Source: Planctomycetaceae bacterium (lineage in GTDB: Bacteria; Planctomycetota; Planctomycetia; Planctomycetales; Planctomycetaceae). Taken from it: DNA of 42,139 nt. The notes beneath the pieces were generated by a model that was given only the letters and a program-made list of their open reading frames with translations, made no database searches and was not told the DNA's origin. The stretch lies in NCBI GenBank assembly GCA_028284485.1, contig JANQRQ010000241.1:1-42139 (forward strand), in the 5' to 3' direction. This document shows positions 27,468-34,225 of the stretch, piece by piece (positions within the stretch are counted from its first letter, which is position 1; the number at the start of each line of letters is the position of its first letter). The translations under genes were made by a program, and so were the position numbers.

Positions 27468-27780
27468 TCGTCATTACTCCAGACAACTGCGTGGCGCGTT
27501 AGATCGCCTATTTTTCCTGGTCTGAAAATCTTCACTTTCGACTATATCAGCATCAGAATAGCCCGGTCAAGAATTTATTGCCACAAGCTTCCTTCTGATC
27601 GATAGTTAAGGCCTTTTGAGGGCTGAGATTAACGTCTGTGCCACATCAGGCAGTTCTGGCGAGTCTGCGGGCCCGAGAATGCCAGCGCAGCATTCCGCAT
27701 TTCAGGCAAAAAGGTCGATGGTCCCGCCTGTTCGCGATCAGACCCGAACAGCGCCCTTCACGGTTTGATCGGAAATACCG
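27468..27780. other. Intergenic region between kinase and exported hypothetical
   Basis: About 310 bases. It carries the promoter listed at 27541-27570 for the downstream minus-strand gene. No terminator with a T tract was seen after the kinase gene, and no further coding frame is credible. Confidence 0.5.
27541..27570 (-). promoter_or_regulatory. Sigma-70-like promoter of the exported hypothetical gene
   Basis: On the minus strand TTGACC (27570-27565) and TATAGT (27546-27541) are 18 bases apart, each one mismatch from the vegetative consensus. Transcription would start near 27534, leaving a leader of about 67 nt. Planctomycete promoters are often degenerate, so this is a good but unproven match. 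Confidence 0.45.
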
Positions 27781-29229
27781 TCAATTATGATCCTGGCCAG
27801 TCAGCAGTTTCTCGACAGCATCGGCCCGATACGCGATCTCCCAAACACTTCGACGGATTTCCTCGGAATCGACGGTCGCCCTGGGATAGGTATCGACCAC
27901 AATGAACTTCGATTCGCCTTCGATTTCACGAATGGCGATCCCGCCGTGGGGCATTTCTGAGTTTAGCTTTAATGCCTCCTCGTAGTATTCCGGCTGCGAA
28001 TCACAACAGATGCTATAGATCAGCAGCAATTTGCCCGTGCCGGAATGGTCGCTCGGCTCGATGAAGATTTTCTGTCGTCGACCATCGGGCAGACTGAAAT
28101 TGAGTCGATACCGCTGGTCGGCTCGTTGCCAATGCACGTTGTCCACATCGCAAAACGCCTCAGCGAGTAGAGATTCGGTATCGCGTACCTGTCCCAAAAC
28201 CGCATGGAGCAATTGCATTGCCTCAACACCATCGGAAGGTCGATTGGAAGGGCTTTTCGCCAACAGCAAGCTCAAACATTCGGCCATTTCCAACGGTATG
28301 CCAGGGAACCGGCTGCGAATGGGAGGAAGCGGATCGCTCGTGACCTTTTGTTGCAATTCCTGCAGGGAACCTGCGACGTAGGGCAATTCGCCTGTGAGCA
28401 AGTAGTAGAAGCAAACTCCTAAGGAATAGACATCGCTCGTCTTCGAGGCGGGTGCGCCATTGAATAGCTCCGGCGCCATGAAATTAGGCGTTCCGCATAG
28501 CGACTCTCCCGTCGATGACGCGTTGGCACGTATTCGTTTCGCCAACCCGAAGTCTGCGATTTTAGGAACGTTGGAATTTGAGAGCAGGACATTATCGAGT
28601 TTCAAATCCCGATGAACGATTCCTTCGCGATGCGCTGCTGCCAATCCCTCTGAAACACAGGTCGTCAACGTTGCCGCACGGGTGGGAGTCAGCCGCCCTT
28701 CTTCATCAACCAACTGTTGCAGTGATCGGCCGGCGACGAATTCCATCTCCAAGAAGTACCGGCCTTCTTGCGTACCAATGGCGTGGACCGTCACAATATT
28801 CGGGTGAATGAGCGCAGCCGCTGCTTGCCCTTCCAGCATGAAACGTGCGGTAAATTCTTCAAATGATGACGATTTCCGCCGGGACAAAATCTTGACGGCG
28901 CTGTAGCGCTGCAGATCTTTGTGGTAAGCCAGATAGACGCACCCCATACCGCCGCAACCGAGAAGCGACTCGAAGCGATAAACGTGCAATTCGGTACCGA
29001 TCAATGCTTCCAACGCAGCTCGGTCGTCGTCATCGAACCGGCCGGCCCCCCGCTGGTTGCCGACCGCGCCAATCTCCTTAACCAACAAAGTTTCCTGAAG
29101 ATCGACAGCAGAGCAGGTCGTCAGCGACGCCCCGCAGCGTGGGCAATCGGATATCGAACCGACTGCAAATCGTTGGTTGCAGCCGGGACAATAGACCGCG
29201 GTATCTGGAGCTTGCGACGCACTCGACAC
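27781..29229 (-). CDS. Cytosolic Ser/Thr protein kinase with N-terminal zinc ribbon and C-terminal YbjN-like domain
   Basis: 482 residues from a GTG at 29229, with AGGA 10 nt upstream. Residues 14-32 hold a zinc ribbon (C14-x2-C17, C29-x2-C32). The kinase domain (about 83-345) is complete: Gly loop GCGGMG (91-96), K113 in AVKIL, HRDLKLDN with D208, DFG at 226-228 and the APE motif in MAPELFNG. There is no transmembrane segment or extracellular sensor, unlike many PknB-type bacterial kinases. The last 115 residues (from about 365) are alpha/beta and look like a YbjN/type III chaperone-like fold, which may bind a partner protein; this assignment is an inference. The gene stands alone, so the signal and substrate are unknown. 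Confidence 0.88.
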   Translation of the reverse strand: MSSASQAPDTAVYCPGCNQRFAVGSISDCPRCGASLTTCSAVDLQETLLVKEIGAVGNQRGAGRFDDDDRAALEALIGTELHVYRFESLLGCGGMGCVYLAYHKDLQRYSAVKILSRRKSSSFEEFTARFMLEGQAAAALIHPNIVTVHAIGTQEGRYFLEMEFVAGRSLQQLVDEEGRLTPTRAATLTTCVSEGLAAAHREGIVHRDLKLDNVLLSNSNVPKIADFGLAKRIRANASSTGESLCGTPNFMAPELFNGAPASKTSDVYSLGVCFYYLLTGELPYVAGSLQELQQKVTSDPLPPIRSRFPGIPLEMAECLSLLLAKSPSNRPSDGVEAMQLLHAVLGQVRDTESLLAEAFCDVDNVHWQRADQRYRLNFSLPDGRRQKIFIEPSDHSGTGKLLLIYSICCDSQPEYYEEALKLNSEMPHGGIAIREIEGESKFIVVDTYPRATVDSEEIRRSVWEIAYRADAVEKLLTGQDHN

Positions 29230-29638
29230 CTGAACTCAGTCCTTTCGATCCGAACCGGCGTTTCGCTTTGGCTGAAAGAATTCGCCTTAATTCTAACCCG
29301 TTTTCCTGTGTGATTGCACGAACCAGTCGGTAGCTTCTCACAGAATGCATAATTACAGCCACGTCGCGATCGGCCCAACGCTACTGGTGCCCGTTGGTCG
29401 AAGAATGCGAGCCACCAAGGCAAAGTGCCAACAAGAGATGAATTTGGGCCAATACTTGCGCAAAATCTTGGACAATCTCTCCGGAATCACGCATCGACCG
29501 ATAACTGGCCAGTTTCAAACATAACAGGTACCATCAAATGTTGAATTCGCAGCAAAGGCGCGAATATTGGCAAGATTCGATGAAACAGGCGTCTCCATTG
29601 TGAATTCTCCCGTGGCTGATACGCCTTGTTAGAAGAAT
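29230..29638. other. Intergenic region between the kinase and the small-protein/nucleotidyltransferase module
   Basis: About 410 bases between divergent genes. No tRNA, hairpin or terminator was recognised. A weak TTGAAT/TATTGG pair near 29538-29566 is too poor to call as a promoter for the module. Confidence 0.45.
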
Positions 29639-29869
29639 ATGCGGATGTCTTCAACGATCGAAGAGCATGAACGTTGGGAGTCGGTGACCGACGAGATGGC
29701 CGACGTGTTGCGTCAGAAGAGCGGAGCCGAGCGGCTGGCAATAGCACTCCGCATGTGGCGATTCGCCTACCAGCTTGTCAGCCAGTCGGTAAAGAATCAG
29801 AATTCCAATTGGACGAAAGATCAAATTGAGAAAGAGGTCGCCCGGAGGATGTCGCATGGAGTAATCTGA
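29639..29869 (+). CDS. Small helical protein paired with a nucleotidyltransferase gene
   Basis: 76 residues; AGAAGA just before the ATG at 29639 is a weak ribosome site, and a second Met lies at 29645. The product is soluble, charged and helical, with a central AERLAIALRMWRFAYQLVSQ stretch and a C-terminal DQIEKEVARRMSHG. Its last codons overlap the start of the next gene in another frame (the ATG at 29856), and its stop is at 29867-29869, so translation of the two was coupled. Small proteins of this type next to a GSx..DxD nucleotidyltransferase recur in planctomycetes and other bacteria as far as I recall, suggesting a two-component toxin-antitoxin-like or regulatory module. The function is unproven. 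Confidence 0.65.
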   Translation: MRMSSTIEEHERWESVTDEMADVLRQKSGAERLAIALRMWRFAYQLVSQSVKNQNSNWTKDQIEKEVARRMSHGVI

Positions 29870-30446
29870 GCTTCTTGCCTACCTCATTGGAGTCCTGGAC
29901 CGCCACAATCTGAATTATTTCCTGACTGGATCGGTTGCAACAAGTTACTATGGCGAGCCGCGTTTCACGAACGACATTGATGTGATCGTTGAATTGACGA
30001 TATCGGACGTTGCACAGTTTTGCCGCTCTTTTCCCCCAGAAGGTTTCTACCTCTCAACCGAGACAGTTCGGACAGCAATTCTTGAAAAACGGCAGTTTAA
30101 TATCCTGGTCCCCGCAACGGGTCTCAAGTTCGATGTGTTCGTATTGAACGACACGGCGTTTGACCAATCACTTTTCAGTCGCCGGAAGCAACAAGAACTC
30201 GACGGTGGACTCAACGCGTGGTTTGCTACTCCAGAGGATGTCATCCTCAAAAAGCTGGTTTACTACAAAGAGGGAGAATCCGACAAACATATTCGGGACA
30301 TCCTCGGTGTTCTCAAGATTCAAGGAAGCTCAATCGACCTCGACTATTTGGCTCACTGGACTAATCAACTAGACTTGACTGAGCTATGGCACAAAGTGCT
30401 TGTCCGATCAGAATACAACAATACTGACACTGATGATTTGAGTTGA
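29856..30446 (+). pseudogene. Nucleotidyltransferase gene with a stop at codon 3
   Basis: The ATG at 29856 has a perfect GGAGG 7 nt upstream, and the reading frame is ATG-GAG-TAA-TCT-GAG. The third codon is a stop, yet the frame then stays open for 193 sense codons to 30446 and encodes a clear family: LTGSVATSYYGEPRFTNDID gives G25-S26-x13-D40-x-D42, the nucleotidyltransferase motif hG[GS]x9-13Dh[DE]h, followed by ATPEDVILKKLVYYKEG. A single C-to-T change would turn CAA (Gln) into TAA. The next usable start, a GTG at 29982, lies beyond the catalytic motif and has no ribosome site. So the gene is most likely freshly inactivated, unless an unusual start (CTG, ATT) or readthrough is used, or the base is a sequencing error. 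Confidence 0.75.
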
Positions 30447-30448
30447 AG

Positions 30449-31861
30449 ATGGACCCGCTTCCAATTATTGGCCAACCCACGACCACGCCACACACTCAAG
30501 CAGGGGAACCCGAGTACTCACGCGGATCGTACGCGTTCGTCAGCCTCGGCTGCCCCAAAAATCTGGTCGACAGTGAAAAAATGCTGGGTACCTTGGCGCT
30601 CGATGGCTATTCGCTTGTTTCCAACCCGGAAGACGCAGACTTTGTCATCGTCAACACCTGCGGTTTCATCGAAAGTTCGCGACAGGAATCAAAAGCCGTC
30701 ATCCGCGAAATGGCAGCCCTCAAAAACGAAGGAAAAACCAAGGGACTTATCGTCGCCGGCTGCCTTCCTGAGCGCGTCGGGGGCAGCTTGATCGACGAGA
30801 TTCCGGAAATTGATCACATCGTCGGAGTCTTCGGTCGCGACGAGATCAACCGAGTCGCGGATCACCTGATCGGCGGAGTCCGCGAACAACGCGAGCTATT
30901 TCGCCCGGCCCCGATTAAGGCACTCGATGATCGAGCTCGACTGCGAATTACCCCACAACATTTCGCCTACCTCAAGATTTCCGAAGGCTGCGATCGAACC
31001 TGTACGTTTTGTGCCATTCCGAAGATGCGAGGCAAGCATGTCACCAAGCCGGTGGAACTTGTGCTCGCTGAAGCCCGCGAATTAGTGGCGGACGGCGTTC
31101 GCGAACTGAACATCGTGGCACAGGACACCACGTACTACGGCTTGGATTTATACGGCGAAGTTCGGTTGGCAGCACTGCTGCGTGAACTCGACCAGATCGA
31201 AGGGTTGGATTGGATTCGGTTGATGTACCTGTACCCAATTCATTTCAATGATGAACTGATCGAGACAATAGCAGGCTCTGAACGAATCATTCCCTACCTC
31301 GACCTGCCACTACAACACATTAATGACACGATGCTGAAACGAATGCAGCGGCGAGTCAATCGCGAGCAAACGCAAACTTTGCTTCACAAGCTGCGAGAGT
31401 CGATTCCGAACCTGGTTTTGAGAACAACTTTCATCACCGGCTTCCCGGGGGAAACGGATCAACAATATGGCGAATTGAAAGAATTTGTCGCTGAGGTCGC
31501 ATTCGAGCGAATGGGCGTGTTCACCTACTCTTTGGAGCCGGGAACGCCGGCCGAACGACTCGAGGGGCATTTGCCCGACGACGTCAAACAAAATCGACGC
31601 GACGAGCTCATGGAGCTCCAGCAACAAATCGCCTTCGATTTCGGCGACTCTCTGCAAGGATACGAGCTGGACGTGCTGATCGACGAGCAGGTGCAGGATG
31701 ACCTTTGGTCAGGCCGCACTTATGCCGACGCACCGGAAATTGACGGAAATGTATACGTCTCGGGCACTAAAGTCGCAGTCGGCGATATGATTCCTGTTGA
31801 GATTATTGACCGCCGGGATTACGATTTAGTCGGAATTGCGAACCTGGATGATGATGACTAG
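30449..31861 (+). CDS. rimO: Ribosomal protein uS12 methylthiotransferase RimO
   Basis: 470 residues from the ATG at 30449, 2 bases after the nucleotidyltransferase frame ends; a TTG at 30443 would overlap it. The N-terminal UPF0004 domain holds three cysteines of the auxiliary [4Fe-4S] cluster: C35 (LGCPKN), C71 (NTCGF) and C105 (AGCLPE). The radical SAM motif is C181-x3-C185-x2-C188 in GCDRTCTFC. The TRAM domain forms the last 70 residues. VSLGCPKNLVDSE and AQDTTYYG mark RimO rather than the related MiaB. It adds a methylthio group to the conserved aspartate of ribosomal protein uS12. pgsA follows on the same strand. Confidence 0.96.
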   Translation: MDPLPIIGQPTTTPHTQAGEPEYSRGSYAFVSLGCPKNLVDSEKMLGTLALDGYSLVSNPEDADFVIVNTCGFIESSRQESKAVIREMAALKNEGKTKGLIVAGCLPERVGGSLIDEIPEIDHIVGVFGRDEINRVADHLIGGVREQRELFRPAPIKALDDRARLRITPQHFAYLKISEGCDRTCTFCAIPKMRGKHVTKPVELVLAEARELVADGVRELNIVAQDTTYYGLDLYGEVRLAALLRELDQIEGLDWIRLMYLYPIHFNDELIETIAGSERIIPYLDLPLQHINDTMLKRMQRRVNREQTQTLLHKLRESIPNLVLRTTFITGFPGETDQQYGELKEFVAEVAFERMGVFTYSLEPGTPAERLEGHLPDDVKQNRRDELMELQQQIAFDFGDSLQGYELDVLIDEQVQDDLWSGRTYADAPEIDGNVYVSGTKVAVGDMIPVEIIDRRDYDLVGIANLDDDD

Positions 31862-32003
31862 AGCTGGGGCTAAGCAGGCTCTGCGGAATTGATTATACTT
31901 CTCACAGAAATCTCCACTCTCGCCGGCCTAACCCAGGAAGCGTCGAGTCGTTCCATTGGCAAAGAGGGAATTTACTGTTTTGGCGGCCAAGGACACAGGA
32001 CCA

Positions 32004-32642
32004 ATGAGCACCGCACAGGATGAGCGGAACACGGCCGCGGAGTCAGCCTCGACTGAGGGCAACTCGGGGAATTCCGAAAGCTGGTTAAACGCCCCGAACA
32101 TCATCACACTCAGCCGGATGGTTTTAGCTGTCGTGCTGTTTGCCATGATTTCACGTGGCGGACAATGGATTGCCGCGACCGCTGTCTTTCTCATCGCCGC
32201 CGCGACCGACGCCCTCGATGGTTTTATCGCCCGTCGCTATGGCCTGGTCACTCGGCTAGGCCGCATTCTCGATCCATTTGTGGATAAGTTCATTATCTGC
32301 GGCGCATTCGTTTTTCTACTTGAAAAACCAGCTTCCGGAGTGACCGCCTGGATGGTCATCGTCATTTTGGGTCGAGAAATGCTAATCACCAACGTGCGGG
32401 CATTTCTCGAAGAACAAGGGGTCGACTTCTCAGCCAAGTGGAGCGGAAAACTGAAAATGGTCCTGCAATGCGTGGCCGTCTGCCTCAGCTTGTTTTCACT
32501 CAGCCCGGACGTGACCAGCGCAACGACGCATACGGTGCGAGATATCACCCTGTGGAGTGCCGTTCTGATCACCGCATACAGTGGGATCGAATACTGCTAT
32601 CGCGCGATCCGCATTTTACGTTCAGCGAATTCCGAAGCGTGA
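32004..32642 (+). CDS. pgsA: CDP-diacylglycerol--glycerol-3-phosphate phosphatidyltransferase
   Basis: 212 residues from the ATG at 32004 (AAGGA about 10 nt upstream); a TTG at 31956 is less likely. After a polar N-terminal 28 residues, NAPNIITLSRM begins the enzyme. The CDP-alcohol phosphotransferase motif is exact: D69-x2-D72-G-x2-A-R-x8-G86-x3-D90-x3-D94. Several membrane helices surround it. The enzyme makes phosphatidylglycerophosphate in the inner membrane, the first committed step to phosphatidylglycerol and cardiolipin. The Ser/Thr/Glu-rich N-terminal extension is longer than in typical PgsA. Other CDP-alcohol transferases share the motif, but the sequence is closest to PgsA. It lies 142 bases after rimO. 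Confidence 0.9.
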   Translation: MSTAQDERNTAAESASTEGNSGNSESWLNAPNIITLSRMVLAVVLFAMISRGGQWIAATAVFLIAAATDALDGFIARRYGLVTRLGRILDPFVDKFIICGAFVFLLEKPASGVTAWMVIVILGREMLITNVRAFLEEQGVDFSAKWSGKLKMVLQCVAVCLSLFSLSPDVTSATTHTVRDITLWSAVLITAYSGIEYCYRAIRILRSANSEA

Positions 32643-32719
32643 CTAGGGCACGGCGTCCCTTGACCAGTACTTCGGCGACAAGTTTGCCAGCGATTGCCGG
32701 TCGGTTCGATCACCCGCGC

Positions 32720-33013
32720 CTAGTATTGAAACCCTAGGTTTTGCTCAATCGCTCTTGCCTTGGGCGACATAATGTATTTGCCCCACCAGGGATCAGGGTC
32801 TTGTTCCAAAGGCGTGTCCCCGCGTCCCTCGTGACCGACGATCGACCAATCGTCCTCAACGGCCTCGCTCGGGTCGTAGTAGTCGGAACTACGCGGCGTC
32901 ATGGCCCGAAACGACTGCCGCGTGAATTCCTGCGTCTGATTGAGCAATGCACAGCCATTCCCAACAGATAAGGCTGTGATTCCGACGATAGCAAACACGA
33001 TTTGACGGGGCAT
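32720..33013 (-). CDS. Small exported (possible lipo-) protein of planctomycete type
   Basis: 97 residues. GGGAGGT sits 6 nt before the ATG at 33013, a strong reason to prefer it to longer frames reaching 33364. A signal sequence (IVFAIVGITALSVGNGC) ends at Cys21, which may be lipidated, although the residues before it (V-G-N-G-C) are a poor lipobox. The mature part is polar and ends in KYIMSPKARAIEQNLGFQY. This tail motif looks familiar from small planctomycete proteins, but no function is known to me. It is convergent with pgsA and divergent from the deacetylase gene. Confidence 0.7.
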   Translation of the reverse strand: MPRQIVFAIVGITALSVGNGCALLNQTQEFTRQSFRAMTPRSSDYYDPSEAVEDDWSIVGHEGRGDTPLEQDPDPWWGKYIMSPKARAIEQNLGFQY

Positions 33014-33160
33014 AGAAAGACCTCCCGGCTGCGCACATAGTCGCACCGACATGTTGGCGTCGTTATGATCGAGGAAGGTTGTAATTCGAAGGGTGGAGAG
33101 ACGTGAGGCCGCTATTTCGCAGATTCGGCCCTCCACGTCCAGACCAATTCGGGAGGAAAT

Positions 33161-33865
33161 GTGGATTCGGTCGATCCATTGGATGTACTTGTTGTGGCTC
33201 CGCACCCTGATGACGCGGAAATTAGCGTCGGTGGAACGATTCTCGCCTGCAAGAACCAGGGAATGCGCGTGGGGGTGGTCGAACTGACCAACGGCGAACC
33301 CACTCCCCACGGAAGCCCCGAAATCCGCGCCGCCGAAACAGACCGGGCCACCACAATCCTCCAACTCGATTGGCGGGAGAACCTGCAGCTTCCCAATCGC
33401 AGTTTACAGGAAGACCTCGATTCAAGACGAAAACTTGCGGTCACTTTTCGGCAGACCCGCCCGAGTACGATTCTCGCGCCTTATTGGGAAGATGCCCATC
33501 CCGACCACATTGCCGCTAGCCACCTGGCGGATGCGGCTCGCTTTTGGTCGAAACTGACGAAGACTGACATGCCGGGTGAGCCGTATTGGCCCCCGCAGAT
33601 TTTCTATTTTTGGAGCATCCACCTCCGCATTCATCCGAAACCGGCATTTGTGCACGATATCTCCGCGACGATCGATCAAAAAATGGAGGCCGTGCGCTGC
33701 TACGAAAGCCAAGTCATTCAAGGACGGCCTGAAGGCTTCCCAACAATCCTCGACGACATCCGCGACCGTGCGAGGTATTGGGGCTGGACGATCGGCACAG
33801 CGTACGGTGAACCGTTTGCCAGCCGCGAGGAAATCGCCATCGACAGCTTAAACTCGTTGAGTTAG
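33161..33865 (+). CDS. PIG-L/LmbE-family deacetylase, BshB1-like
   Basis: 234 residues from a GTG at 33161 with GGAGG 4 nt upstream. H15-P-D-D18 and H113-P-D-H116 supply the zinc site of the PIG-L (LmbE) family. EIRAAETDRATTILQLDWRENLQLPN and the C-terminal KMEAVRCYESQV resemble BshB1, which deacetylates GlcNAc-malate in bacillithiol synthesis. No bshA or bshC gene is in the window, so a different N-acetyl sugar substrate is possible. Its stop is 94 bases before the MoaD-like gene; it may share the transcript of the C1/AOR operon, but a palindrome lies between. Confidence 0.8.
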   Translation: MDSVDPLDVLVVAPHPDDAEISVGGTILACKNQGMRVGVVELTNGEPTPHGSPEIRAAETDRATTILQLDWRENLQLPNRSLQEDLDSRRKLAVTFRQTRPSTILAPYWEDAHPDHIAASHLADAARFWSKLTKTDMPGEPYWPPQIFYFWSIHLRIHPKPAFVHDISATIDQKMEAVRCYESQVIQGRPEGFPTILDDIRDRARYWGWTIGTAYGEPFASREEIAIDSLNSLS

Positions 33866-33935
33866 TGGGAATACGAATCATCAAAGCAGCCAACCGAAAT
33901 CGTTCTCTAGCAATGTCAGCGACTTGCCTATTAAA

Positions 33936-33948
33936 TTCTGAATCAGAA
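33936..33948. promoter_or_regulatory. Palindrome upstream of the MoaD-AOR-Fwd operon
   Basis: TTCTG-AAT-CAGAA is a perfect inverted repeat with 5-base arms, ending 11 bases before the ATG of the MoaD-like gene. It could be an operator that regulates the operon, but such short palindromes also occur by chance. Confidence 0.3.
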
Positions 33949-33959
33949 ACTGAGACAGC

Positions 33960-34223
33960 ATGACGGTCCGAGTTGAGTTTTTCGGCATTCCAAGGCAGCG
34001 CGCCGGTCTGGCAATGATGCAGATCGAAGCCGGCAGCTTAGGCGCCGCGGTGACTCAAATCGCGACACAGTTTCCCCAACTGGCTGAGGAATGCATTCAC
34101 GCCGATACGCTGCACGACGGATATCTGGCAAACGTGAACGGCCTGACTTTCACGCGTGACCCCTCCTATCCCCTCAATGACGGCGATACCTTGTTGATTC
34201 TCTCTGCGGATGTCGGGGGGTAA
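33960..34223 (+). CDS. MoaD/ThiS-family sulfur carrier protein, AOR-linked
   Basis: 87 residues with a ubiquitin-like beta-grasp pattern (TVRVEFFGIPRQRAG at the start, LNDGDTLLILSADVGG at the end). The C-terminal Gly-Gly is the site that is adenylated and thiocarboxylated. MoaD carries the sulfur for the dithiolene of molybdopterin. The gene is followed after 2 bases by the aldehyde oxidoreductase gene, whose GTG is preceded by a GGGGGG tract inside the MoaD end, so the two are coupled. The context suggests a dedicated carrier for the tungstopterin of the AOR and Fwd enzymes next to it. No moaE is adjacent. Confidence 0.8.
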   Translation: MTVRVEFFGIPRQRAGLAMMQIEAGSLGAAVTQIATQFPQLAEECIHADTLHDGYLANVNGLTFTRDPSYPLNDGDTLLILSADVGG

Positions 34224-34225
34224 CG

